Part shown: in pieces, positions 49,870 to 58,146 of the stretch
Layout: every line of letters starts with the position of its first letter
How positions within the stretch are numbered: position 1 is the first letter of the stretch
Assembly (NCBI GenBank): GCA_964633975.1
Contig: CAZWKX010000003.1
Location: 36,100 to 100,099, forward strand
DNA: 64,000 bases
Direction of reading: 5' to 3'
From: CAZWKX01 sp964633975
GTDB lineage: Bacteria; Actinomycetota; Acidimicrobiia; Spongiisociales; UBA11373
Translations under genes and position numbers: made by a program
The notes under the pieces: generated by a model
The model's database searches: none
What the model was told of the DNA's origin: nothing
What the model saw: only the letters and a program-made list of their open reading frames with translations

Positions 49870-51654
49870 ATGCCTGCGAGGTGCCTGGTGAGCTGGGAGG
49901 CCTGGTTCACTCTCGGTGTCGTCGTGCTCACGATCGTGGCTGTGGCCCGCGAGGTCAGCGCGCCGTCGGCGATCATCTTCGGAGCCACCGTCGTGCTGCT
50001 CGTGGCCGGGGTTCTCGAGCCGGCGCAGGCGTTTGCCGGATTCAGCAATCCGGCGCCAATCACAGTGGCGGCGCTCTACGTGATCGCCGCGGCAGTCGAG
50101 CGAACCGGCCTGCTCGGGCCGCTGCTCGATCGTGTTCTGGGCAGGCCGCTAGGAGAACGGGCTGCTCTGGCCCGTATGGCGCTGCCCGCCGCCGCATCCT
50201 CTGCGTTCCTCAACAACACACCGATCGTGGCCACCCTCATGCCTGCGGTGTCCCGCTGGGCCGACAGGAGCCAGCGCTCGGTGTCCGGGTTCCTCATGCC
50301 GCTGTCCTACGCGGCGATCCTCGGCGGCATGGTCACGGTCATCGGCACTTCGACGAACGTTGTTGTCTCCGGGCTGCTGGAGGCGGAGGACATGAAGCCA
50401 CTCGGGTTCTTCGAGATCGGGAAGGCCGGTCTGCCGATCGCCCTCGTCGGGCTGGCTGCTCTCCTGGTCCTGGCCCCGATCGTGCTTCCGAGACGACGGC
50501 CGGCGCGTCGGGACCTCGAGACCGACATCCGTGAGTATGTGGTCGACATGACCGTCGTCGCCGGGGGAGCCCTTGACGGAGCCACGGTGCGCGACGGCGG
50601 CTTGCGTCATCTCTCCGGCCTGTTCCTGGTGCAGATCGACCGCGGCGGCCAGGTGATCGCCCCGGTGTCGCCGTCCGTCGAGCTGCACGGCGGAGACCGT
50701 CTGCGGTTCGTGGGCAAGGCCGATGATGTGGCCGATCTCCACAACACGAAGAGCCTTGCCGCAGATGGGGGCGACATCGAGGGTTTCGACACGGCCCGTC
50801 TCGCCTTCTTCGAAGCGGTCGTCGGATCGGCGTCGCCGCTGGTGGGCCGGTCCCTTCGGGATGTCGGCTTCCGGGCTCGCTATCAGGCCGCGGTCGTGGC
50901 CATCCACAGGGCCGGTCAGCGGGTGGAGGGCAAGCTGGGCGAAGTGCGGCTGCGTGTGGGCGACACGCTGCTGCTGCTGGCCGGCTCCAGCTTCCTGCCG
51001 CGCTGGAGGGACCGCAGCGACTTCCTCGTCGTCTCGCGGCTGAGTGGAGTGGAGCCGACACGTTCGGGGAAGGCCCTGTTCGCCGGCCTCATCACGGCGG
51101 GGGTCGTGGTGGCGGCGGCCTCGGGGCTCGTCAGCATTCTCGAAGCTTCCCTGGTGGGGGCCCTGGCCGTGTTCCTCACCGGTACCCTCACCGCGGGCGA
51201 GGTCCGCAACGCGATCGACTTGAACGTGCTGGTGGTGATCGGTTCGTCTTTCGGTATCGGTGTCGCGGTGCACACGACCGGCCTCGCCGACAAGATCGCC
51301 ACGCTCATCGTCGACGGGCTGGCGCCCCTCGGGCAACATGGCGTGCTTTTCGGTCTGGTGCTGGCCACGATCTTGCTCACCGAGATGATCACGAACAACG
51401 CCGCCGCCATCCTCATGTTCCCCATCGGCGTGGCGGCGGCCGCCGGTTTGGGGGTCGATCCGCGGGGATTCATCATTGCCGTCGCCTTGGCGGCGTCGGC
51501 GTCGTTCCTCACGCCGATCGGGTACCAGACGAACACGATGGTGTGGGGGCCCGGCGGCTATCGGTTCTCCGACTATGCCCGGCTTGGCTTGCCGCTGACC
51601 GTCATCACGGTGGGCGGCCTGGTGACGTTTGTCCCCGTGTTCTGGCCGTTCTAG
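49870..51654 (+). CDS. SLC13-type anion permease with two TrkA-C domains
   Basis: The 594-residue transporter has two membrane halves flanking about 200 soluble residues. The halves carry the paired helical-hairpin motifs SSAFLNNTPIVATLMP and TEMITNNAAAILMFPIG of the divalent anion:Na+ family. The central soluble part has two RCK_C/TrkA-C domains (VVDMTVVAGGALDGATVRDGG and SPLVGRSLRDVGFRARYQAAVVAIHR). Relatives move sulfate, phosphate or dicarboxylates; the substrate is unknown. ATG 49870 is used; GTG 49888 with GAGGT ahead is possible. Its stop shares CTAG with the convergent thioredoxin gene. Confidence 0.88.
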   Translation: MPARCLVSWEAWFTLGVVVLTIVAVAREVSAPSAIIFGATVVLLVAGVLEPAQAFAGFSNPAPITVAALYVIAAAVERTGLLGPLLDRVLGRPLGERAALARMALPAAASSAFLNNTPIVATLMPAVSRWADRSQRSVSGFLMPLSYAAILGGMVTVIGTSTNVVVSGLLEAEDMKPLGFFEIGKAGLPIALVGLAALLVLAPIVLPRRRPARRDLETDIREYVVDMTVVAGGALDGATVRDGGLRHLSGLFLVQIDRGGQVIAPVSPSVELHGGDRLRFVGKADDVADLHNTKSLAADGGDIEGFDTARLAFFEAVVGSASPLVGRSLRDVGFRARYQAAVVAIHRAGQRVEGKLGEVRLRVGDTLLLLAGSSFLPRWRDRSDFLVVSRLSGVEPTRSGKALFAGLITAGVVVAAASGLVSILEASLVGALAVFLTGTLTAGEVRNAIDLNVLVVIGSSFGIGVAVHTTGLADKIATLIVDGLAPLGQHGVLFGLVLATILLTEMITNNAAAILMFPIGVAAAAGLGVDPRGFIIAVALAASASFLTPIGYQTNTMVWGPGGYRFSDYARLGLPLTVITVGGLVTFVPVFWPF

Positions 51655-52253
51655 GGACCGTCCTCCACAGCCGAGAGCAGCGCTTCTATGCGGTCGCCGG
51701 TGAGCTGGCCGTATGCGACGGCGGCGATGGTGCCGTCGCTGTCGATGATGAACGTGGCGGGCAGCCCGAGTATCGGACAGGCATTGCCGACCTCGCCGGA
51801 GTCGTCGGCGCCGAGTGGGTACATCACGCCGAGTGTCTCGGCAAAGGTTTGGGCTGCTTCCCTGGTGTCGTCGACGGCGACTCCCAGGAAGAGAACGTTC
51901 GGGTGCTCCTCCGCCGCCACGTCGATGTCCGGCATCTCGGCTCCGCAGGGATCGCACCACGAGGCCCACAGGTTGAGGAACACGGGCCGGCCGTCATCGG
52001 CCAGATGCTCGCCCAGGCTGAATTCGGTGCCGTCGAATAGCGTCACGGTGAAGAGGGGGGCGGCGACGGCTTCCGGGGCCGGCTCGGAGGCAGCGGCTCC
52101 GGCAGCGCCGTTTCCGGCGTCTGCGCCCGTTGGCGACGTCGCCGTGTCGTTTCCGTCGACGGTCGAGAGGACCGCCAGCACTGTGGCTGTGACGGCCAGT
52201 ACGGCCGCCAGGAGGCGCCAGAGCCCTCTCCTGCGGTATTTACGCTCTTCCAT
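51651..52253 (-). CDS. TlpA/ResA-like membrane-anchored thioredoxin
   Basis: A 200-residue protein with an N-terminal membrane anchor (LLAAVLAVTATVLAVL), an Ala/Gly/Pro linker and a thioredoxin domain with the active site LNLWASWCDPCGAEMPDI and the cis-Pro loop GLPATFIIDSDG. An extra Cys in VGNACPILG may be structural. Such proteins reduce disulfides outside the membrane, for example in cytochrome c maturation. It lies 35 bases downstream of the aconitase gene on the same strand. Confidence 0.88.
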   Translation of the reverse strand: MEERKYRRRGLWRLLAAVLAVTATVLAVLSTVDGNDTATSPTGADAGNGAAGAAASEPAPEAVAAPLFTVTLFDGTEFSLGEHLADDGRPVFLNLWASWCDPCGAEMPDIDVAAEEHPNVLFLGVAVDDTREAAQTFAETLGVMYPLGADDSGEVGNACPILGLPATFIIDSDGTIAAVAYGQLTGDRIEALLSAVEDGP

Positions 52254-52287
52254 CGGTGGAACCCAAGGGTTGCTCCCGTACCGCTTC

Positions 52288-54960
52288 CTACTGGGCGTCT
52301 GCGGCGCCGTGCTCGGCGGCCATGCTGTGGAGCACGGACTGGAGAATTCCACCGTGGCGAAGGTATTCGACCTCGACGGGTGTATCCACCGCTGCTGTGG
52401 CGTCGAAGGAGATCACGGTGCCATCGGCTCTAGCGGCGCGTACCGGCACGAGCTGGCGAGGCTGCAATCTGTCGTCCAGCAAGATGCTGTACACCTCGCT
52501 GCCGTCGAGCCCGAGACTCCCGGCGTCCCGGCCGGAGGGGAAGGTCAGCGGCAGCACGCCCATCATCACGAGGTTGGACCGGTGGATGCGCTCGAACGAC
52601 TCGGTGAGCACCGCCCTCACCCCCAGCAGGTGCGTGCCCTTCGCTGCCCAGTCGCGTGATGAGCCCATGCCGTAGTCCTTGCCTGCGAGCACGATGAGAG
52701 GTATGCCGGCGGTGGCGTAGGAGAGGCTCGCTTCGTAGATCGTCTTGACCTTGCCGTCGGTGAAGTCGGTGGTGAAGCCGCCTTGGGTGCCCGGTGCCAG
52801 CTCGTTGCGAATGTGGGGGTTGGCGAATGTGCCGCGGATCATGACGAGATCGTTGCCCCGGCGCGATCCGTATGAGTTGAACATCGCCGGCTCGATTTCT
52901 CTCGAGACGAGCCACCTCCCCGCCGGCGTATCGGCGGGGATGAAGCCGGCCGGGCTGATGTGGTCGGTCGTGACCGAGTCTCCCAGCTTGAGCAGGGCAC
53001 GAGCTCCTTCTATGGGCCCAAGTGGGGAGTGCTTGTCGCCGAGGTCGGCGAAGAACGGCGGCTCGTGTATGTACGTGCACTCCGGATCCCAGTCGTAGAG
53101 GTCGCCGGCGGGCACGTCGACGGCTTGCCAGGGCCGCTGGCCCTCGAATACCTCGGCGTACTGCTCTGTGAATTGAGCCCTGGAGACCGAAGCGCCGACG
53201 ATGGAATCGATCTCCAGGCGGCCGGGCCATATGTCGCGCAGGTAGACCTCGGTGCCTTGAGAATCGATGCCCAACGGCTCCGTGGTCAGGTCGATGTCGA
53301 CGGAGCCGGCGATGGCGTAGGCGACGACCAGCGGGGGTGAAGCCAGGTAGGCGGCGTGGACGTCGGGCGATATGCGGCCCTCGAAGTTGCGGTTGCCCGA
53401 AAGGACCGCGGCCGCAACCAGCGAATGGTCGTTGATGGCCCTGCTGATCGGCTCCGGGAGAGGACCGGAGTTCCCGATGCAGGTGGTGCAGCCGTAGCCG
53501 ACGACGTGGAAACCGAGGGCTTCGAGGTCGTCCAGGAGGCCCGATTCTCTGAGATACCGGGTCACCACCGTCGAGCCGGGGGCGAGGGAGGTCTTGACCC
53601 AGGGCTTGCGGGCGAGGCCTCGCTCTCGCGCCTTGCGGGCCACGAGCCCCGCCCCGATCATGACCGCCGGGTTCGAGGTATTGGTGCACGAGGTGATGGC
53701 GGCGATCACGACGGTGCCGTGATCGATGTCGAAGTGCCGTCCGTCCAGCTCCACCGTGGTGGGCGCCGGCGCAGAAGCCCCGAACGAATCCAGCTGACGC
53801 CGCCAGTCGGCCTTCACGGCGTCGAGGTCGATGCGGTCCTGGGGCCGGCGAGGTCCGGCGAGAGAGGGGCGCACCGATCCAATGTCGAGATCGAGGGTCG
53901 AGCTGTACCTGACCTCACGGGCGTCGTCCCTCCATAGGCCCTGCACACGGCTGTAGATCTCAGCGGTCTCGACGAGGCGCTCGTCCCGGCCTGTGAGCCG
54001 CAGGTAGCGGATGGTCTGATCGTCTATGGGGAAGAACCCGACCGTTGCACCGTACTCGGGGCACATGTTGGCGATGGTGGCCCGGTTGGCCACGGGCATG
54101 TCGGTGAGGCCGGGCCCGAAGAACTCGACGAATTTGCCGACGACGCTGTGACGGCGCAGCTGCTCGGTGACGGTGAGCACGAGGTCGGTGGCGGTGGCTC
54201 CTTCGCCGAGCCGCCCGGTGAGGCGGACCCCGACGACCTCGGGGAGCAGCATAGAGATGGGACGGCCCAGCATGGCCGCCTCAGCCTCGATGCCGCCGAC
54301 CCCCCAGCCCAGCACGCCGAGGCCGTTGATCATCGTCGTGTGTGAATCGGCGCCGATGACGGTGTCGGGGAAGAGCATTCCGTCGCGGTCGCAGACCACC
54401 TCGGCGAGGTACTCGAGGTTCACCTGGTGCACGATGCCGGTGGCCGGGGGCACGACACGGAGGTTCTCGAAGGCTGACTGGCCCCATTTGAGGAACTTGT
54501 AGCGCTCCTTGTTGCGGGTGAACTCGTTCTCGCTGTTGACCTGCAGGGCCCGGGCCGAGTTGAAGGCGTCTACCTGCACCGAGTGGTCCACGACCAGATC
54601 GACGGGGATGCGAGGGTTGACTCGCTTGGCGGCGGCGGGGTCGCCCGTCAACCGAACCAGGGCAGAGCGCATGGCGGCGAGGTCGACCAGCGTGGGGACA
54701 CCGGTGAGGTCTTGGAGCACGACACGCGCGGGGAAGAAGGCGACCTCGGTGGATCCCGCGTCGGCGGCGTCGTATTGAAGGATCGCATCGACGTCTTCCC
54801 GGCGGACGCCGTCGCGGCTGCGAGCCGCCGCCTCGAGCAGCACCCGGATCGAGTAGGGGAGCCGGTCCAGGTCCGCTTGGCCGGCGAGAGCATCGAGGCG
54901 AACGATGGCTCGTTTGCCCAGCGGGGTGTCGATCTCGTGGCGAGCAGGTCGTTGGGCCAT
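52288..54960 (-). CDS. acnA: Aconitate hydratase A
   Basis: The 890-residue aconitase interconverts citrate and isocitrate. Cluster cysteines are in AITSCTNTSNP and YGCTTCIGNSGP; GADSHTTMINGLGVLGWGVGGIEAEAAMLG, HFDIDHG before the cluster and KDYGMGSSRDWAAKGTHLLGV with the swivel arginine are intact. The length fits the AcnA/IRP type. ATG 54960 is used. It sits next to a SufR-like regulator, and iron-sulfur status could influence it, though no binding site was identified. Confidence 0.96.
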   Translation of the reverse strand: MAQRPARHEIDTPLGKRAIVRLDALAGQADLDRLPYSIRVLLEAAARSRDGVRREDVDAILQYDAADAGSTEVAFFPARVVLQDLTGVPTLVDLAAMRSALVRLTGDPAAAKRVNPRIPVDLVVDHSVQVDAFNSARALQVNSENEFTRNKERYKFLKWGQSAFENLRVVPPATGIVHQVNLEYLAEVVCDRDGMLFPDTVIGADSHTTMINGLGVLGWGVGGIEAEAAMLGRPISMLLPEVVGVRLTGRLGEGATATDLVLTVTEQLRRHSVVGKFVEFFGPGLTDMPVANRATIANMCPEYGATVGFFPIDDQTIRYLRLTGRDERLVETAEIYSRVQGLWRDDAREVRYSSTLDLDIGSVRPSLAGPRRPQDRIDLDAVKADWRRQLDSFGASAPAPTTVELDGRHFDIDHGTVVIAAITSCTNTSNPAVMIGAGLVARKARERGLARKPWVKTSLAPGSTVVTRYLRESGLLDDLEALGFHVVGYGCTTCIGNSGPLPEPISRAINDHSLVAAAVLSGNRNFEGRISPDVHAAYLASPPLVVAYAIAGSVDIDLTTEPLGIDSQGTEVYLRDIWPGRLEIDSIVGASVSRAQFTEQYAEVFEGQRPWQAVDVPAGDLYDWDPECTYIHEPPFFADLGDKHSPLGPIEGARALLKLGDSVTTDHISPAGFIPADTPAGRWLVSREIEPAMFNSYGSRRGNDLVMIRGTFANPHIRNELAPGTQGGFTTDFTDGKVKTIYEASLSYATAGIPLIVLAGKDYGMGSSRDWAAKGTHLLGVRAVLTESFERIHRSNLVMMGVLPLTFPSGRDAGSLGLDGSEVYSILLDDRLQPRQLVPVRAARADGTVISFDATAAVDTPVEVEYLRHGGILQSVLHSMAAEHGAADAQ

Positions 54961-55024
54961 GTGGAGACTCCGGGTGGTGGCCGGCTGGAGCATACCGGTG
55001 CCATGAAGCTGGTCGGGGGAGACG

Positions 55025-55714
55025 CTAGATCTCGGTCACGCAGCTCTCGTCGGGCCCGCTGCGGGGATTGAAGACGGCGCCGTCGGCGGCGTCCACCGCG
55101 TCGAGCAGGCCCTTTACGATGCCCTGGTCGAGCCGGCACACGATGTCGGGGTGAGCGGCCGCCGTCTGGTGGAACGGGCAGTCTCTCGTCACCAGGCGGC
55201 CTTCGATGTCTTTCACGCCTGCTCCGATGCCGGTCAGTGCTTTCACGATTGCGCTCACGGTGTCGGAGTAGCCCTCGTCGCCGGGCAGGCCGACGGTCAC
55301 GGCGACCTCGTGGCCGTATTGGCGGCCGATGTCCTCGGCCACTTCGGGGCCGCGCTCGGGGGACAGGCGCTCGACCACTCGAACGAGTAGTTCGGAGAGA
55401 AGGTCGTAGCGGCGGGTGGGGTAGGCGACGCTGATCTCCTTGCCGGTGGCGGTGTATCCCTTGGCCGGGCGGCCCGCTTTGCGGGGCCCATCACTCGGCG
55501 GGGGTGATGTGGCGGCCTGCAGGTACCCCTCCTGCACCAGGCGATCCAGATGATGACGTGCCACGTTCGGGTGGATGTCGAAGGCCTTGGCGATGCGCGC
55601 CGCGGTCATGGGCTGGACCGATTCGCGCACGGTGATGTAGATGCCGCGCCGGGTCCCGTCGCCGAGCGTGGAGGCGAGGTCACCGAGCGTCTGCCCGAAG
55701 TCGCTCTGCTCCAT
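55025..55714 (-). CDS. SufR-like iron-sulfur-sensing transcriptional regulator
   Basis: The 229-residue protein has an N-terminal winged helix (AARIAKAFDIHPNVARHHLDRLVQEGYL, about 35-65) with a GRPAKGYTAT wing, and a C-terminal effector domain with three cysteines: C179 in RDCPFHQ, C193 in DIVCRLDQG and C225 near the end. The spacing resembles the cluster ligands of cyanobacterial and mycobacterial SufR, a repressor of Fe-S assembly genes. It is divergent from mrp. TACCCT on the minus strand (55724-55729) ends nine bases before the ATG, so the mRNA is probably leaderless. Confidence 0.78.
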   Translation of the reverse strand: MEQSDFGQTLGDLASTLGDGTRRGIYITVRESVQPMTAARIAKAFDIHPNVARHHLDRLVQEGYLQAATSPPPSDGPRKAGRPAKGYTATGKEISVAYPTRRYDLLSELLVRVVERLSPERGPEVAEDIGRQYGHEVAVTVGLPGDEGYSDTVSAIVKALTGIGAGVKDIEGRLVTRDCPFHQTAAAHPDIVCRLDQGIVKGLLDAVDAADGAVFNPRSGPDESCVTEI

Positions 55715-55745
55715 ACGGCCGTGAGGGTAGGGCGGCCTGCGTCGC

Positions 55746-55751
55746 TATAGT
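55746..55751 (+). promoter_or_regulatory. -10 box for mrp
   Basis: TATAGT, close to consensus, lies 28 bases before the GTG start of mrp and within the 65-base divergent region shared with the SufR-like gene. Binding of that regulator here would control both directions, but I cannot point to its operator. Confidence 0.5.
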
Positions 55752-55779
55752 CCGAGGCCCGTCTCTCCGAGGGAGTCCC

Positions 55780-56868
55780 GTGCTCGATCGAGCCGCCATC
55801 TTCGCCGCGGCCAAGGCCGTTGTGCACCCCGATCTGCGCCGGACTCTCGGCGAGCTGGACCTCGTACGCTCCGTCGAAGTGAGCGCCGAGGGTGTAACGG
55901 ACATCGCCGTGGTGTCGCCGGGCATCGAGCCGGAGCCGATGGTCCGGGCCATCCGCGGCGCCCTCGGGAGCGAGGGCGCCGATGCGGTCGTAGCGGTCAC
56001 GCAGATGAACCCGGGCGAGCAGTCAAGGCTCGTGGAACGGCTTCGGAAGGATCGGCCGGAGCGTCCGGGCGCCAAGGGATCGTCCACCAGGGTTCTCACC
56101 ATCGCCTCGGGCAAGGGGGGGGTGGGCAAGTCGTCGGTGACGGCGAACGTGGCCGTTGCCATGGCAAGGGCGGGGAGCGATGTCGCCATCGTCGACGCCG
56201 ACGTCTGGGGCTTCTCCATTCCGCGTATGCTCGGCGTGGAGGGTTCTCCTGCCGCCATTGGCCGGGAGGACCAGGGCCTGATAATCCCGCTGCAGGCGCA
56301 CGGGGTGCGGGCCATCTCGATGGGCTTTTTCGTGCCTCCCGACCAGGCGGTGATCTGGAGAGGCCCGATGCTCCACAAGGCTCTCGAGCAGTTCCTGAAC
56401 GACGTCTTCTGGGACGAGCCCGATCTGTTGCTGGTCGACTTGCCGCCGGGCACCGGCGATATCGCCATTTCCTTGGCCCAGTTCCTTCCCTCCGCGGAGG
56501 TGGTGATCGTCACCACGCCGCAGTCCACGGCGCAGCTGGTGGCGAGGCGGGCCGCTCTGATGGCGCGGCAGGTGGAGCAGGAGATTGCCGGGGTCATCGA
56601 GAACATGTCGTGGTTCACGGGCGACGATGGCGTCCGCTACGAGCTCTTCGGCTCCGGCGGCGGGAAGGCACTTGCCGACGAGCTCGGCGTACCGCTTCTG
56701 GGACAGATACCGCTCGTCCCTGCGCTGCGCCGGGGCGCCGACAGAGGTGAACCGGCTGTGGTGGCGGCGCCCGGCTCGGAGGCCACGCAGGCGTTCGATA
56801 CCATCGCCGCTCGGATCGTGGAATCCCGGCCCCGGGTGCGCCGGCCCCCGGAGCTCGTTATCGAGTAG
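55780..56868 (+). CDS. mrp: Mrp/ApbC P-loop ATPase, iron-sulfur carrier
   Basis: The 362-residue protein has an N-terminal MIP18/DUF59 domain (1-85) and a deviant Walker A ATPase domain (IASGKGGVGKSSVTANVAVAMA at 109-130, VDADVWGFSIPRML, DLPPGTGDIAI). Family members hold and transfer Fe-S clusters. The C-terminal CxxC seen in many homologs (MSYF.CP.CG) is replaced by MSWFTGDDG, so cluster binding must differ or be absent here. GTG 55780 follows GAGGGAG. DUF3107 follows 11 bases later. Confidence 0.92.
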   Translation: MLDRAAIFAAAKAVVHPDLRRTLGELDLVRSVEVSAEGVTDIAVVSPGIEPEPMVRAIRGALGSEGADAVVAVTQMNPGEQSRLVERLRKDRPERPGAKGSSTRVLTIASGKGGVGKSSVTANVAVAMARAGSDVAIVDADVWGFSIPRMLGVEGSPAAIGREDQGLIIPLQAHGVRAISMGFFVPPDQAVIWRGPMLHKALEQFLNDVFWDEPDLLLVDLPPGTGDIAISLAQFLPSAEVVIVTTPQSTAQLVARRAALMARQVEQEIAGVIENMSWFTGDDGVRYELFGSGGGKALADELGVPLLGQIPLVPALRRGADRGEPAVVAAPGSEATQAFDTIAARIVESRPRVRRPPELVIE

Positions 56869-56879
56869 GAGGTACGAGG

Positions 56880-57101
56880 GTGCGGGTGAAGATCGGCATG
56901 AGTTCCGTGCCGCGAGAGCTGGACCTGGAGGTTGAGGAAGGCGACCGAGTCGTCTCCGCATTCGAGGAGGCGGTCGCCGAGAGCAAGAGTGTGCTCTGGA
57001 TCACCGAGCAGGACGGACGCCGCTACGGCCTCGTGGTGGACAAGATCGTGTTTTTCGAGGTGGAACCGGATCGGGACAAGCGGATCGGGTTCAGCAGATG
57101 A
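56880..57101 (+). CDS. DUF3107 family small protein
   Basis: A 73-residue protein (MRVKIGMSSVPRELDLEVEEGD, then a short helix and WITEQDGRRYGLVVDKIVFFEVEPDR) matching the actinobacterial DUF3107 family of small ATP-binding-annotated proteins of unknown role. GTG 56880 follows AGGAGG. It ends at a perfect hairpin terminator and is probably co-transcribed with mrp. Confidence 0.82.
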   Translation: MRVKIGMSSVPRELDLEVEEGDRVVSAFEEAVAESKSVLWITEQDGRRYGLVVDKIVFFEVEPDRDKRIGFSR

Positions 57102-57102
57102 G

Positions 57103-57130
57103 TTCGGGGCCCGCGGATGCGGGCCCCGAA
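57103..57130. terminator. Bidirectional hairpin terminator between DUF3107 and whiB
   Basis: TTCGGGGCCCGC (57103-57114) pairs perfectly with GCGGGCCCCGAA (57119-57130) over a GGAT loop. It lies two bases after the DUF3107 stop and 20 bases before the end of the convergent whiB, so it can serve both. It has no long U-tract, as is common in GC-rich Actinomycetota. Confidence 0.85.
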
Positions 57131-57150
57131 ACACTGGCGGACACGGTCAA

Positions 57151-57417
57151 TTAGCTGGCACGACGGCGACGCTCTGCGAGCCAGCGCTTGCGCAACCGGC
57201 GACGCTCATCCTCGGCGTACCCGCCCCAGACCCCTGCCTCCTGATTGGTGGCCAGGGCGTAGTTCAGGCACTCTTCACGAACCGAGCAGTCGACGCAGAC
57301 CGCCTTTGCGGCCTCGATCTGATCAATTGCCGGTCCGGTAGTGCCAATTGGGAAGAACAGGTTCGGCTCGGAATCACGACAGGCGGCGATATCGCGCCAA
57401 TCGGTGATTGTCAGCAT
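57151..57417 (-). CDS. whiB: WhiB1-like Fe-S cluster transcription factor
   Basis: An 88-residue WhiB protein with the four cluster cysteines C13, C41, C44 and C50 (ACRDSEPNLFFPIG, CVDCSVREEC), the GVWGG turn and a basic C-terminal tail (RRRLRKRWLAERRRR). Overall it is closest in pattern to mycobacterial WhiB1 (DWR...CRD.DP.LFFP.G..GPA..QI..AK.VC), which binds nitric oxide and the sigma factor. A perfect CRP-type palindrome lies 37 bases upstream of the ATG, and whiB1 of M. tuberculosis is known to be controlled by a CRP protein, which strengthens the assignment. Confidence 0.93.
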   Translation of the reverse strand: MLTITDWRDIAACRDSEPNLFFPIGTTGPAIDQIEAAKAVCVDCSVREECLNYALATNQEAGVWGGYAEDERRRLRKRWLAERRRRAS

Positions 57418-57453
57418 TGTTCCGTTGTCTCACTCTCATCTCAGGCCTGTGAA

Positions 57454-57469
57454 TGTGAACGTGTTCACA
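57454..57469. promoter_or_regulatory. CRP/GlxR-type operator upstream of whiB
   Basis: TGTGAACGTGTTCACA is an exact TGTGA-N6-TCACA palindrome with seven-base perfect arms, 37 bases ahead of the whiB ATG (and 111 bases ahead of the divergent yqeY start). This is the consensus site of CRP-family regulators. No CRP gene is in the window. Confidence 0.8.
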
Positions 57470-57566
57470 AGCAGTCCGAGGAAAGATAGGCTCCGCTGTT
57501 GTGACGGTCAAGTGGTTTTTCCCAACCGGTAGAGGCCGGGTCTTTCCGGCTCGGCCGGCTCCGTTG

Positions 57567-57572
57567 TACCCT
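57567..57572 (+). promoter_or_regulatory. -10 box of the leaderless yqeY transcript
   Basis: TACCCT ends seven bases before the ATG at 57580, and no ribosome site is present, so the RNA probably starts at the start codon. Confidence 0.55.
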
Positions 57573-57579
57573 CTGGCCG

Positions 57580-58041
57580 ATGTCGATACACGATGAGCTG
57601 AGCGCCGAGCTGAGAGAGGCCATAAGGGATGGCGACCAGCGCCGCAAGGATGTCATCCGAGCCGTCGAAACCGAGGTCTCCATAGCTCGAAGCGAGCCCG
57701 GGTTCGAGGGTAAGGTCGACGACGATCTCTACGTGCGGGTCATCGTCGCGTTCGTGAAGAAGATGGAGAAGGCGCGTCAGGAGTACGACGAGCTGGGGGA
57801 GCCGGGTCGTGCCCACTCCGAGAAGCTCGCCTATGAGATCGACTACCTCGCACGCTGGCTTCCGGAGGTCCTCACCGACGACGAGGTCAGGGTTCTCGTG
57901 CGCGCCGCCATTGCCGAGCTCGCCGCCGACGACCCCAAGATGGTCGGGCGCGTTACCGGCTATGTGATGAAGTCGGGTACCGAAGGGCTCGACGGCGCCG
58001 TGGTCAGCCGCATCGTGCGTGAAGAGCTGGGCGCCGACTGA
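57580..58041 (+). CDS. GatB/YqeY domain protein
   Basis: A 153-residue protein of the YqeY family: DELSAELREAIRDGDQRRKDVIRAVETEV, AYEIDYLARWLPEVLTDDEVRVLVRAAIAEL and MVGRVTGYVMKSGTEGLDGAVVSRIVREEL match the tail domain of the GatB amidotransferase subunit. It is thought to relate to tRNA-linked amidation or stress, without firm function. The start is supported by the leaderless -10. No partner gene is adjacent. Confidence 0.88.
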   Translation: MSIHDELSAELREAIRDGDQRRKDVIRAVETEVSIARSEPGFEGKVDDDLYVRVIVAFVKKMEKARQEYDELGEPGRAHSEKLAYEIDYLARWLPEVLTDDEVRVLVRAAIAELAADDPKMVGRVTGYVMKSGTEGLDGAVVSRIVREELGAD

Positions 58042-58146
58042 GTCGCGGCTGCCAACACGCTTCCGAACTGGGCCGTCACCGGCCCGACTGAGGCCTGTGA
58101 CGTCTTCCCGCACGCAGAGCCGCCCAGGTCGGTTCGGCTAGCGTTC

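Noticed and set aside
50149..51969. 606-codon open frame antisense to the SLC13-type gene
   Set aside because: Rich in Arg/His/Gln from GC skew; the sense strand shows membrane segments and family motifs.
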